64,000 bases of DNA, taken from assembly GCF_017874595.1 (NCBI RefSeq), contig NZ_JAGILA010000006.1:1-64000 (forward strand). The letters are read 5' to 3'. The notes below the pieces were generated by a model. That model saw only the letters and a list, made by a program, of their open reading frames with translations. It was not told the DNA's origin and did no database searches. Source of the DNA: Sinorhizobium kostiense (GTDB lineage: Bacteria > Pseudomonadota > Alphaproteobacteria > Rhizobiales > Rhizobiaceae). This document shows positions 37,482 through 48,424 of the stretch, in pieces. The position numbers and the translations under genes are program-made. Positions within the stretch are counted from its first letter, which is position 1. Each line of letters begins with the position of its first letter.

Positions 37482-37511
37482 GATTCGCATAACATTCGTT
37501 TGACATTCGCT
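37482..37511 (+). promoter_or_regulatory. Three 11-bp phased TTCG repeats before glpD
   Basis: Three ATTCG cores, with TTCG at 37484-37487, 37495-37498 and 37506-37509, are spaced exactly 11 bases apart, one helical turn, about 80 bases before the glpD start. They share the TTCG core of the glpR-promoter repeat. A likely GlpR binding array; the binding itself is inferred. Confidence 0.6.
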
Positions 37512-37588
37512 CAGTTTTCATTTTAACTCCATTTACTTTCGCGATTGCGCTAAAATTGTGCATTGCGAAAAGCGGAGGGGCAAACGCG

Positions 37589-39106
37589 GTGTCAGAGCAG
37601 GCAGTCTTCGACGTCTTTGTCATAGGCGGCGGCATCAACGGATGCGGCATCGCGCGTGATGCGGTCGGCCGGGGTTATTCCGTCGCGCTCGCCGAGATGA
37701 ACGATTTCGCTTCCGGCACCTCCTCCGGCTCCACCAAACTCATCCATGGCGGCTTACGCTATCTCGAACATTACGAATTCCGGCTGGTGCGCGAGGCGCT
37801 GATGGAGCGTGAAGTGCTCTGGGCCATGGCGCCGCACGTCATCTGGCCGATGCGTTTCGTGCTCCCCTATCACAAGGGCGGACTGCGCCCCGCTTGGCTG
37901 ATCCGCCTGGGGCTCTTTCTCTATGACCATATCGGCGGCCGCAAGCTGTTGCCGCCTACGAGCACGCTGGACATGACCCGCAATCCGGCGGGAGAACCGT
38001 TGAAGCGCCTCTTTACCAAGGCATTCGAATATTCGGATGGCTGGGTCGACGATGCCCGTCTCGTGGTGCTGAATGCACGCGATGCCGCCGACCGCGGCGC
38101 CAGGATCATGGCGCGCACTCGCGTGGTCTCGGCCCGGCGCCAGAACGGCCTGTGGGCGATCGAAGCGGAAGACACCGCAACGGGTATCCGGGAGGTCCTC
38201 AGCGCGCGCGTACTTGTCAACGCCACCGGTCCCTGGGTCGACCGGGTGCTGGCCGAAGCGCTCGGCAAGAAAGACGTTCACAATGTCCGCCTCGTCCAGG
38301 GCAGTCATATTGTCATCAGGAAGAAGTTCGACGATCCGCGCGCCTATTTCTTCCAGAACCCGGACGGCCGGATCATGTTCGCCATTCCTTACCAGGAAGA
38401 TTTCACCCTGATTGGAACGACGGATCGGGATTATGCCGGAAATCCGGCCGACGTGCACATCAGCGATGCCGAGATCGACTATCTCTGCAAGGCGGCAAGC
38501 GAGTATTTTTCCGATCCGGTGACGAAAGACGAGATCGTCTGGAGCTACTCGGCCGTGCGTCCGCTCTACGACGACGGCGCGAGCATGGCCCAGGAAGCAA
38601 CCCGTGACTATGTCCTGCGCCTCGAGCGCAAGAACGGTGAGGCGCCGCTGCTCAATGTCTTCGGCGGCAAGCTCACGACCTATCGGCGCCTCGCCGAATC
38701 CGCGCTCGAAAACATCGGCGAGGCGATCGGCACCAAGGGCGCGAGGTGGACAGCCGGATCGCGCCTGCCGGGTGGGGATTTTCCCGCGACAGCCTATGAG
38801 GCGGAGGTCGAGAAGCTGAAAATGCGCTATCCCTTTCTTGCCGCCTCGCATGCGCGGCGGCTGGTGCGGCTATACGGCACGCTCGCGGCAAGGCTGCTCG
38901 GCCCTGCCCGAAGCGAGGCCGATCTTGGAAGACGCTTCGGCGCGGATCTCTACGCGGTCGAGGTCGACTGGCTGATCGGCCAGGAATGGGCGCGGCGCGC
39001 GGAGGACGTGCTGTGGCGTCGCACGAAACTGGGACTGAAGCTCTCGCCGGCGGAGACGGCGGACCTGGAGGACTATGTGCGCGGCGCAGTCGATGCCGCC
39101 GCCTGA
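37589..39106 (+). CDS. glpD: Glycerol-3-phosphate dehydrogenase (aerobic, FAD)
   Basis: A 505-residue membrane-associated flavoenzyme oxidising glycerol 3-phosphate to dihydroxyacetone phosphate and passing electrons to quinone. The FAD-binding motif DVFVIGGGINGCGIARDAVGRG lies at the N-terminus, then FASGTSSGSTKLIHGGLRYLEH and NATGPWVDRV, with KLTTYRRLAESAL toward the end of the catalytic domain. The start is GTG at 37589, supported by GGAGGGG eight bases upstream; the open frame further upstream has only a TTG. It lies between glpR and the transporter genes. Confidence 0.95.
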   Translation: MSEQAVFDVFVIGGGINGCGIARDAVGRGYSVALAEMNDFASGTSSGSTKLIHGGLRYLEHYEFRLVREALMEREVLWAMAPHVIWPMRFVLPYHKGGLRPAWLIRLGLFLYDHIGGRKLLPPTSTLDMTRNPAGEPLKRLFTKAFEYSDGWVDDARLVVLNARDAADRGARIMARTRVVSARRQNGLWAIEAEDTATGIREVLSARVLVNATGPWVDRVLAEALGKKDVHNVRLVQGSHIVIRKKFDDPRAYFFQNPDGRIMFAIPYQEDFTLIGTTDRDYAGNPADVHISDAEIDYLCKAASEYFSDPVTKDEIVWSYSAVRPLYDDGASMAQEATRDYVLRLERKNGEAPLLNVFGGKLTTYRRLAESALENIGEAIGTKGARWTAGSRLPGGDFPATAYEAEVEKLKMRYPFLAASHARRLVRLYGTLAARLLGPARSEADLGRRFGADLYAVEVDWLIGQEWARRAEDVLWRRTKLGLKLSPAETADLEDYVRGAVDAAA

Positions 39107-39217
39107 TCTGAAGCGTCGGAGCGGGATGCCTACGAAAAGCCGATCACAGTTTTTCTCATCCCGCGTGGATCCCGCAATTGAAGCTGCCGATGGCTGGGTG
39201 GAACACCGGAGAATTCA

Positions 39218-40288
39218 ATGCTCGAAATGAAGAACATATCCAAGGTCGTCGGCGGGGAGACGCATGTCTACCCGACCAACCTTGCGCTGGAGAGGGGGTC
39301 TCTGAACGTATTGCTCGGCCCGACGCTCTCCGGCAAGACGTCGCTGATGCGGCTCATGGCCGGTCTCGACAAGCCCGCCTCCGGTTCGGTTCATTTCGAT
39401 GGCGCCGACGTGACGGGTGTGCCGGTGCAGAAACGTTCGGTCGCAATGGTCTATCAGCAGTTCATCAATTATCCGGCGATGACCGTCTACGACAACATCG
39501 CCTCGCCCATGCGCATCAAGGGTGCCGACGCCGCCACCATCGACCGGGAGGTGAGGAAAGCTGCGGAGCTCCTGAAACTCACCCCCTATCTCGACCGCAC
39601 GCCGCTCAACCTTTCCGGAGGTCAGCAGCAGCGCACGGCGCTTGCCCGTGCAATCGTCAAGAATGCGGATCTGGTGCTGCTCGATGAGCCGCTCGCCAAT
39701 CTCGACTACAAGCTGCGCGAAGAGTTGCGCGAAGAGTTGCCGAAGATCTTCGCCGCGTCCGGCGCGATCTTCGTCTATGCGACGACGGAGCCGTCGGAGG
39801 CGCTGCTGCTCGGCGGCAATACCGCCACCCTGTCAGAAGGCCGCATCACGCAATTCGGCCGAACCATCGATGTCTATCGCCGGCCCGTCGATCTCGTCAC
39901 CGCCCGCACCTTCGCCGATCCGCCGCTCAACACGATCGGGCTCGTGAAAACGGGGCCGCATTTCACGCTCGAAGGTAAGCCGGTGCTTTCCGTTCCTGCG
40001 CATCTGGCATCGGTTGCGGATGGACCCTGCACGGTCGCCTTCCAGCCGCACCACATTTCCTTCGACCGGCCGAACGGCAGCGGCAACCCGCTGACCGTGA
40101 AGACGGCAATTTCCGAAATCGCCGGATCCGAAAGCTTCATTCACGTCGGCTTTGCCGATGCGCGCTGGGTGATGCTGGCGCCCGGCGTTCACGACATCGA
40201 ACCGGACGCGACCCTCGAGGTCTTCGTCGACACCCGGCATCTCATGGCCTTCGGGACTGACGGCCGGGCGATCGGCGGTACGGCCTGA
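39218..40288 (+). CDS. glpS: Glycerol ABC transporter ATPase GlpS
   Basis: A 356-residue ABC ATPase of the MalK/UgpC class with a C-terminal TOBE-type domain. Walker A is GPTLSGKT (34-41), the signature LSGGQ (132-136) and Walker B LVLLDEP (Asp156-Glu157) are normal. The H-loop histidine is missing: the usual YVTHD is YATTE with Thr190. It is the first of the two ATPases of the glpSTPQUV glycerol uptake system. Only 21 bases separate it from glpT. Confidence 0.92.
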   Translation: MLEMKNISKVVGGETHVYPTNLALERGSLNVLLGPTLSGKTSLMRLMAGLDKPASGSVHFDGADVTGVPVQKRSVAMVYQQFINYPAMTVYDNIASPMRIKGADAATIDREVRKAAELLKLTPYLDRTPLNLSGGQQQRTALARAIVKNADLVLLDEPLANLDYKLREELREELPKIFAASGAIFVYATTEPSEALLLGGNTATLSEGRITQFGRTIDVYRRPVDLVTARTFADPPLNTIGLVKTGPHFTLEGKPVLSVPAHLASVADGPCTVAFQPHHISFDRPNGSGNPLTVKTAISEIAGSESFIHVGFADARWVMLAPGVHDIEPDATLEVFVDTRHLMAFGTDGRAIGGTA

Positions 40289-40309
40289 GGCAAGCGCTGG
40301 GAGGAAACC

Positions 40310-41380
<1,071 letters not shown>

Positions 41381-41381
41381 C

Positions 41382-42248
<867 letters not shown>

Positions 42249-42265
42249 GAAGGAGGGAGGAAACC

Positions 42266-43090
42266 ATGATGACCACCAAGCAACCTCTTTCGCAGCGCCT
42301 CTCCTGGCTGGTGCCGACGATCTACATCGTCTTCCTGCTGCTGCCGATCTATTGGCTCGTCAATATGAGCTTCAAGGAGACGAGCGAGATCCTCGGCGCC
42401 TTCACGCTTTGGCCCGAGAACCCGACGCTCAGGAACTACCAGGTGATCTTCACCGATCCCTCCTGGTATTCGGGCTATATCAACTCGATCATCTATGTGG
42501 TGCTCAACACGGTGATCTCGGTGACGGTGGCGCTGCCGGCGGCCTATGCCTTCTCGCGCTATCGGTTCTTGGGCGACAAGCACCTGTTCTTCTGGCTCTT
42601 GACCAACCGAATGGCGCCGCCGGCGGTTTTCGCGCTGCCCTTCTTCCAGCTCTATTCCGCCTTTGGCCTCATCGACACGCATATCGCGGTGGCGATCGCG
42701 CACTGCCTGTTCAACGTGCCGCTCGCCGTCTGGATCCTGGAAGGCTTCATGTCCGGCGTGCCGAAGGAGATCGACGAGACCGCCTATATCGACGGCTATT
42801 CCTTCCCGCGCTTCTTCATGAAGATCTTCGTGCCGCTGATCGCATCGGGCATCGGCGTCGCCGCTTTCTTCTGCTTCATGTTCTCCTGGGTCGAGCTGCT
42901 GCTCGCCCGCACGCTGACGACGACCGATGCCAAGCCGATCGCCGCGACCATGACCCGCACGGTCTCGGCCTCCGGCCTCGACTGGGGCGTGCTCGCCGCC
43001 GCCGGTGTGCTGACGATCATCCCCGGCGCGCTCGTCATCTATTTCGTTCGCAACTATATCGCCAAGGGCTTCGCCCTGGGGAGGGTCTGA
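42266..43090 (+). CDS. glpQ: Glycerol ABC transporter permease GlpQ
   Basis: A 274-residue MalG-type permease with six helices and the EAA loop PKEIDETAYIDGYSFPRFFMKIFVPLI (near 170-195). GGAGGGAGG lies just upstream of two tandem ATGs (42266 and 42269). The symbol follows the rhizobial glycerol transporter and is not the periplasmic phosphodiesterase GlpQ of enterics. Confidence 0.93.
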   Translation: MMTTKQPLSQRLSWLVPTIYIVFLLLPIYWLVNMSFKETSEILGAFTLWPENPTLRNYQVIFTDPSWYSGYINSIIYVVLNTVISVTVALPAAYAFSRYRFLGDKHLFFWLLTNRMAPPAVFALPFFQLYSAFGLIDTHIAVAIAHCLFNVPLAVWILEGFMSGVPKEIDETAYIDGYSFPRFFMKIFVPLIASGIGVAAFFCFMFSWVELLLARTLTTTDAKPIAATMTRTVSASGLDWGVLAAAGVLTIIPGALVIYFVRNYIAKGFALGRV

Positions 43091-43509
43091 TGGTCACCAT
43101 CGCCACGCGCAAGAACCGCTGGCCCGTCGCGCTTGTCGCCGTGCTCGTCATCTATGTCGCAGCTGCCGGCCTGCTCTTTTCCGCTCTGCCCGTGGCGGAC
43201 GGGGAGCGCGACTGGTTCGCCTCGCTGATCCCCGGCGGCTGGATGGCCTGGTCGTTCCCGACCGCCATGTTCTTCCTGACGATCTTCTTGCTGCTCGCGC
43301 TGATGGCCGTCTGGGAATATGCCCGGCCGGGCGGTGCCCCGCGCGTCGGCATCCTGCGCTTCGAAACGACCCGCGGCGACAGGCTTTTCGTTTCGCTGCT
43401 CGGAAGCGCATTCATTCACCTCGCCTGGCTGGGGCTGGTCGGCGCAAATCTCTGGTGGGCGCTCGCCCTCTCGGTGATCTACGCCATCGCCGTCTTCCGC
43501 TACGTTTGA
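43090..43509 (+). CDS. glpU: DUF2160 membrane protein GlpU
   Basis: A 139-residue protein with four hydrophobic segments (about 12-32, 48-75, 98-115, 118-137), matching the DUF2160 family found inside glycerol ABC operons. The start ATG shares one base with the glpQ stop (TGATG), so it is tightly coupled. In rhizobia this gene is named glpU; its exact job, perhaps stabilising the permease, is not known. Confidence 0.88.
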   Translation: MVTIATRKNRWPVALVAVLVIYVAAAGLLFSALPVADGERDWFASLIPGGWMAWSFPTAMFFLTIFLLLALMAVWEYARPGGAPRVGILRFETTRGDRLFVSLLGSAFIHLAWLGLVGANLWWALALSVIYAIAVFRYV

Positions 43510-43590
43510 GGCGCTGAAATGAGGGGCGCCCCGAGGGGCGTCCTTCGAAACTGCAAGGAAACGCAATCGCAAAACCCAAGGGAGGAATTG

Positions 43591-45315
43591 ATGCGACGGC
43601 ACCTTATGACTACGACGGCGGCGATGCTGCTGGCACTCACCGGCTCGGCATTTGCCGGCATGGACGAGGCAAAGCAGTTCCTGGACAAGGAAATCGCCGA
43701 TCTCTCCTCGCTCGACCGCGCCGCCCAGGAAGCGGAAATGCAATGGTTCGTCGATGCGGCGAAGCCCTTCGCCGGCATGGAAATCAAGGTCGTATCCGAA
43801 ACGATCGCCACCCATGAATACGAATCGAAGGTGCTCGCCCCGGCCTTCACCGCCATCACCGGCATCAAGGTCACCCATGACCTGATCGGCGAAGGCGATG
43901 TCGTCGAAAAACTGCAGACCCAAATGCAGTCGGGTGAGAACATCTACGACGCCTACATCAACGATAGCGACCTCATCGGCACGCACTGGCGCTATCAGCA
44001 GGCGCGCAGCCTCACAGATTTCATGGCGAACGAGGGCAAGGACGTTACCAATCCGAACCTCGACATCGACGACTTCATCGGCAAGTCCTTCACCACGGCG
44101 CCGGATGGCAAGCTCTATCAGTTGCCCGACCAGCAGTTCGCGAACCTCTACTGGTTCCGCTACGACTGGTTCAACGACGAGAAGAACAAGGCGGACTTCA
44201 AGGCCAAGTACGGCTATGACCTCGGCGTTCCGGTCAACTGGTCTGCCTATGAGGACATCGCCGAGTTCTTTACCGGCCGCGAGATCGACGGCAAGAAGGT
44301 CTATGGTCACATGGACTACGGCAAGAAGGACCCGTCGCTCGGCTGGCGCTTCACCGACGCCTGGCTCTCGATGGCCGGCAACGGCGACAAGGGCATCCCG
44401 AACGGCAAGCCGGTCGACGAATGGGGCATCAAGGTCGACGAGAACTCACGGCCCGTCGGCTCGTGCGTCGCGCGCGGCGGAGACACCAACGGCCCGGCTG
44501 CGGTTTACGCCATCCAGAAGTATCTCGACTGGATGAAGGCCTATGCGCCGGCTGCCGCCCAGGGCATGACCTTCTCGGAATCCGGCCCGGTTCCGTCGCA
44601 AGGCGAAATCGCCCAGCAGATGTTCACCTATACGGCCTTCACCGCGAGCTTCGTGAAGGAAGGCCTGCCGGTCGTGAACGAGGACGGATCGCCGAAGTGG
44701 CGCTTCGCGCCGAGCCCGCATGGCGTCTACTGGAAGGACGGCATGAAGCTCGGTTACCAGGACGCCGGTTCCTGGACCCTGATGAAGTCCACCCCGGAGG
44801 ATCGCGCGAAGGCCGCATGGCTCTATGCGCAGTTCGTCACCTCGAAGACAATCGACGTGAAGAAGAGCCATGTCGGACTGACCTTCATCCGCCAGTCGAC
44901 ACTCGACCATAAGAGCTTCACCGACCGCGCACCGAAGCTCGGCGGCTTGATCGAGTTCTACCGTTCGCCGGCCCGCCTGCAGTGGTCGCCGACCGGCACG
45001 AACGTTCCTGACTATCCGAAGCTGGCACAGCTCTGGTGGCAGGCGATCGGCGATGCCTCTTCCGGCGCCAAGAGCGCCCAGGAAGCGATGGACTCGCTTT
45101 GCGCCGAGCAGGAGAAGGTGCTGCAGCGCCTCGAACGCGCCGGCATCCAGGGCGACATCGGTCCGAAGCTCGCCGAGGAGCACGATCTCGAATATTGGAA
45201 CGCGGAAGCCGTCAAGGCCGGCAACCTCGCTCCGCAGCTGAAGGTTGAGAACGAGAAGGAAAAGCCGATCACCGTCAACTATGACGAGCTGGTCAAGAGC
45301 TGGCAGACCAACTGA
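43591..45315 (+). CDS. glpV: Glycerol ABC transporter substrate-binding protein GlpV
   Basis: A 574-residue periplasmic binding protein, larger than typical sugar-binding proteins but usual for this glycerol system. A signal peptide at 1-22 (MRRHLMTTTAAMLLALTGSAFA) is followed by a type I extracellular solute-binding fold. GGGAGGA precedes the ATG. It is last in the operon and is followed by a strong terminator. It is expected to deliver glycerol to GlpPQ. Confidence 0.93.
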   Translation: MRRHLMTTTAAMLLALTGSAFAGMDEAKQFLDKEIADLSSLDRAAQEAEMQWFVDAAKPFAGMEIKVVSETIATHEYESKVLAPAFTAITGIKVTHDLIGEGDVVEKLQTQMQSGENIYDAYINDSDLIGTHWRYQQARSLTDFMANEGKDVTNPNLDIDDFIGKSFTTAPDGKLYQLPDQQFANLYWFRYDWFNDEKNKADFKAKYGYDLGVPVNWSAYEDIAEFFTGREIDGKKVYGHMDYGKKDPSLGWRFTDAWLSMAGNGDKGIPNGKPVDEWGIKVDENSRPVGSCVARGGDTNGPAAVYAIQKYLDWMKAYAPAAAQGMTFSESGPVPSQGEIAQQMFTYTAFTASFVKEGLPVVNEDGSPKWRFAPSPHGVYWKDGMKLGYQDAGSWTLMKSTPEDRAKAAWLYAQFVTSKTIDVKKSHVGLTFIRQSTLDHKSFTDRAPKLGGLIEFYRSPARLQWSPTGTNVPDYPKLAQLWWQAIGDASSGAKSAQEAMDSLCAEQEKVLQRLERAGIQGDIGPKLAEEHDLEYWNAEAVKAGNLAPQLKVENEKEKPITVNYDELVKSWQTN

Positions 45316-45373
45316 GCCATCGATAAAGTGTCGCCCGGTCTCTGGGCGACGCACGAATACCGGAGATGCGGCA

Positions 45374-45402
45374 CCGGGGCTGGAAACAGCCCCGGTTTCT
45401 TC
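45374..45402 (+). terminator. Terminator of the glycerol operon
   Basis: Nine-base perfect stem CCGGGGCTG/CAGCCCCGG with GAAA loop (45374-45395), then TTTCTTC. It lies 58 bases past the glpV stop. Confidence 0.92.
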
Positions 45403-45437
45403 AGTCGGCGAGGCGCATGCTGGAGCCCACACCGACA

Positions 45438-45528
45438 GTGCCGCGCGTATCAGACGCTATCAGACGCGCAAAGGTCGCTAGCACTTTGAATTGCTGCGTG
45501 TTTCCTTAGATCGAGCTCTATGCAGCAG
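45438..45528 (-). repeat. Degraded RIME1-like element, inverted
   Basis: It shares GCGCAAAGGTCGCT-AGCACTTTGAA-TGCTGC with the inverted copy at 60349-60453 but has a small internal duplication (ATCAGACGC repeated) and a shortened first palindrome. It lies between the glycerol operon and the purine permease gene. Confidence 0.7.
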
Positions 45529-45637
45529 CCGAAAGCATTACTGTCGTACAACCGAAAACTGTTTCCCTCTTTTCGATAAAGTCAGGCTCCACATCCAGTG
45601 CCATAGTTTGCCGCCCACGTCGTAGGAGGAGGTGGGC

Positions 45638-47140
45638 ATGCACGCAAAGGTATTGGAGGAGACTACCTTGGCAAAAAGCCCAGAGGAGACCGTGGCGCAA
45701 ACGCGACCGGAAGATGAAAAACTCGGTATCGGCGCCAATTTGGCCTATGGCCTGCAGCATGTCCTGACCATGTATGGCGGCATCGTCGCGGTGCCGCTGA
45801 TTTTGGGTCAGGCGGCAGGCCTCAATTCCAGCGATGTCGGAACGCTGATCACCGCATCGCTCTTCGCCGGCGGTCTCGCTACTATCCTGCAGACCATTGG
45901 AATTCCGTTTTTCGGAAGCCGGCTGCCGCTGGTCCAGGGTGTTTCGTTTTCCGGCGTCGCGACGATGATTGCCATTTCCGGCAATGGCGGCATGCAGCCG
46001 GTGCTCGGCGCGGTCATGGCCGCCTCGCTGATTGGCCTTCTGATCACGCCGATCTTTTCGCGGGTCACCCGCTTCTTCCCTCCGCTCGTCACCGGCATAG
46101 TGATAACGACCATCGGCTTGACGCTGATGCCGGTCGCAGCGCGCTGGGCCATGGGCGGCAACAGCGCCGCACCGGACTTCGGCAGCCCGGCCAATATCCA
46201 GCTTGCGGCGACAACCCTCGTCATCGTGCTTTTGCTCAGCAAGCTCGGAAGTGCATCGATCTCGAGGCTTTCGATCCTCATTGCCCTGATCATCGGCACC
46301 GTCATCGCCTATTTCTCCGGCATGACTGACTTTTCGAAGGTGATCGAAGGGCCGTTCTTCGCGTTTCCGGCGGTATTCCACTTTGGCTATCCAACCTTCG
46401 AGATCGCGGCCATCGTGTCGATGTTCATCGTTATCATGGTCACCTTGGTCGAAACGTCGGCGGATATCCTGGCCGTCGGCGAAATCATCGAGACGAAAGT
46501 GGATTCGCGACGCCTCGGTGACGGGCTGAGGGCGGACATGCTGTCGAGCTTCATCGCGCCGGTCTTCGGCTCCTTCACCCAGAGCGCCTTTGCCCAAAAT
46601 GTCGGGCTCGTGGCGGTCACCGGCATCAAGAGCCGTTATGTGGTCGCAACCGGCGGGCTGTTTCTCGTGATGCTTGGCCTGCTGCCAGTCATGGGCCGCA
46701 TCGTCGCGGCGGTTCCGAGCGCCGTGCTCGGTGGCGCCGGCATAGTCCTCTTCGGCACGGTCGCCGCGAGCGGCATCCGCACCCTCTCGAAGGTCGACTA
46801 CAACAACAACATGAACCTTGTCATTGTCGCCACTTCGATCGGGTTCGGCATGATCCCAATCGCCTCTCCCGGCTTTTATGAGCATTTTCCGGCCTGGTTT
46901 GCGACGATCTTCCACTCCGGCATCAGCTCCGCTGCTTTGATGGCGATCAGCCTCAATCTGATCTTCAATCACATGACGGCCGGCAATTCCGACCAGCAAT
47001 CGGTGTTCGTCGCGGGAACGGAGCGAACCCTCCGGTACCAGGATATCGCGCGGCTGCACGATGGCGATTATTTCCTCAATGGCAAACTCTACGACGCGAA
47101 AGGCATCGAGGTGCCGGTGATCGCATCGGAAGCGCACTAA
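45638..47140 (+). CDS. NCS2-family purine (xanthine/urate-type) permease
   Basis: A 500-residue inner-membrane nucleobase:cation symporter with about 12-14 helices. The NAT/NCS2 signature is QNVGLVAVTGIKSRYV (near 325), and the substrate-site region includes FVETSAD-like VTLVETSADILAVGE. GGAGG lies before the ATG at 45638. It is followed after 97 bases by a deaminase gene, which supports a purine salvage or breakdown role. Xanthine, urate or guanine cannot be told apart by eye. Confidence 0.9.
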   Translation: MHAKVLEETTLAKSPEETVAQTRPEDEKLGIGANLAYGLQHVLTMYGGIVAVPLILGQAAGLNSSDVGTLITASLFAGGLATILQTIGIPFFGSRLPLVQGVSFSGVATMIAISGNGGMQPVLGAVMAASLIGLLITPIFSRVTRFFPPLVTGIVITTIGLTLMPVAARWAMGGNSAAPDFGSPANIQLAATTLVIVLLLSKLGSASISRLSILIALIIGTVIAYFSGMTDFSKVIEGPFFAFPAVFHFGYPTFEIAAIVSMFIVIMVTLVETSADILAVGEIIETKVDSRRLGDGLRADMLSSFIAPVFGSFTQSAFAQNVGLVAVTGIKSRYVVATGGLFLVMLGLLPVMGRIVAAVPSAVLGGAGIVLFGTVAASGIRTLSKVDYNNNMNLVIVATSIGFGMIPIASPGFYEHFPAWFATIFHSGISSAALMAISLNLIFNHMTAGNSDQQSVFVAGTERTLRYQDIARLHDGDYFLNGKLYDAKGIEVPVIASEAH

Positions 47141-47237
47141 TCCGCAACTGCCGCAATGCATCGTGCTTGCACCCGGGATCGGTCACGACCGCTCCCGGGG
47201 CGGCGCAGCGGCGCGGCGCAACAACAAAGGAACGATC

Positions 47238-47843
47238 ATGGCACAACAACAGGATTTGCTCCGGCTGCTCGACGCCCTGCTGACCACGATGGAGCACGTA
47301 ATCATCCCTGCCACGGAAGCCGGCGTGGCGGCGGGCAATAAAGTCTTTGGTGCCGCGCTCATCAGGAAAGCGGACCTGTCGGTCATCCTCGCTGAGACCA
47401 ATAATGAAACCGAGAATCCGCTCTGGCACGGCGAAGTCCACACATTGAAGCGGTTCTACGAAATGGCCGGATCAGCCCGCCCCGACTCGCGCGACCTCCT
47501 CTTCCTGTCGACCCATGAACCCTGCTCGATGTGCCTGTCCGCGATTACCTGGGCGGGCTTCGACAATTTTTACTATTTCTTCAGCCACGAGGATTCGCGC
47601 GATGCCTTTTCGATCCCGCACGACCTCAGGATCCTCAAAGAGGTCTTCACGCTGGAGCCTGGCGGCTACAATAGGACGAATGCCTTCTGGAAAGGCCAGT
47701 CGATCAGAGATTTGATCGCCCGCCTTCCCGGAACGGATCGACCGCTATTTCAAGGGCGTGCCGACGCGATCAGCCGCAAATATGCCGAGCTCTCCGCCAG
47801 CTATCAGTCCGGCAAGGAGAACAACGCGATTCCGCTGAACTAG
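47238..47843 (+). CDS. CMP/dCMP-type zinc deaminase
   Basis: A 201-residue member of the cytidine deaminase-like superfamily. The zinc ligand and catalytic glutamate are in WHGEVHTLKRF (HGE rather than the common HAE), and the two zinc cysteines are in PCSMC of STHEPCSMCLSAITWAGF. It is longer than tRNA adenosine deaminases at the C-terminus. AAGGA lies before the ATG. Next to an NCS2 purine permease it may deaminate a purine or related base, but the substrate is unassigned. Confidence 0.85.
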   Translation: MAQQQDLLRLLDALLTTMEHVIIPATEAGVAAGNKVFGAALIRKADLSVILAETNNETENPLWHGEVHTLKRFYEMAGSARPDSRDLLFLSTHEPCSMCLSAITWAGFDNFYYFFSHEDSRDAFSIPHDLRILKEVFTLEPGGYNRTNAFWKGQSIRDLIARLPGTDRPLFQGRADAISRKYAELSASYQSGKENNAIPLN

Positions 47844-47873
47844 ACCAGCCCTCCGGGACCGACGGGTCCAGGT

Positions 47874-48302
47874 TCAATCCTTGCGCTTCCGGCAATAGAG
47901 CTCCAGCCGGTGGCGCACCAGCTCGTAGCCGAGTTCTGCGGCGATCTCCGCCTGCAATTGCTCGATCTTGTCCGAGCGGAACTCGATGACCGCACCCGTT
48001 TCGATGTCGATCAGATGGTCGTGATGCGGGGCGTCGGCCGTCTCGAACCGGGCGGTCGCATTCTCGAAGGCATGCCGCTGCACGACACCCTGCTGTTCGA
48101 GCGCCGAAAGCGTCCGGTAGACGGTCGAGAGCGATACCGTCGCATCGATCTCCTTGGCGCGGCGGTGCAGTTCGCTGGCGTCCGGGTGGTCTTCTGCTTC
48201 GGCCAGAATCTTCAGGATCGCGGCGCGCTGGCGTGTGACGCGCACCCCTCCTTCGCGCAGGATTCCTTCCAGTTCCTGGACCCGATTTTTTGTCTGTCTC
48301 AT
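47874..48302 (-). CDS. mur: Manganese-responsive Fur-family regulator Mur
   Basis: A 142-residue Fur-family repressor. The winged helix includes RVTRQRAAILKILAEAEDHPDASELHRRA and the YRTLSALEQQGVV recognition part. The dimer/metal domain has the HHDHLI motif and FETADAPHHDH. It lacks the paired CxxC zinc motifs, as do many rhizobial Mur proteins. In rhizobia the Fur homologue responds to manganese and represses sitABCD, and this gene is divergent from sitA across about 120 bases with a matching dyad. Mur is preferred over Fur on this context. Confidence 0.93.
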   Translation of the reverse strand: MRQTKNRVQELEGILREGGVRVTRQRAAILKILAEAEDHPDASELHRRAKEIDATVSLSTVYRTLSALEQQGVVQRHAFENATARFETADAPHHDHLIDIETGAVIEFRSDKIEQLQAEIAAELGYELVRHRLELYCRKRKD

Positions 48303-48345
48303 CCGCCGACACTAGCCAAGGGCGGCTGTTTTGAAAATAGCTAGT

Positions 48346-48366
48346 TGCGAATGGTTCTCATTTGCA
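48346..48366. promoter_or_regulatory. Mur-type operator before sitA
   Basis: TGCGAATG-GTTCT-CATTTGCA is a 21-base dyad with one mismatch, located 59 bases before the sitA start and 44 bases before mur. Position and form fit the Mur-responsive sites of rhizobial sit promoters. Confidence 0.7.
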
Positions 48367-48424
48367 TTGACTTATGCAGGCCATTCGCCTACCCATAGTG
48401 GGAGAGCAGAAGAGGAGATTGTGC

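Noticed and set aside
45529-45637. Purine riboswitch before the NCS2 permease gene
   Set aside because: No purine-aptamer core or three-way junction with a following terminator or anti-terminator could be found in the leader.
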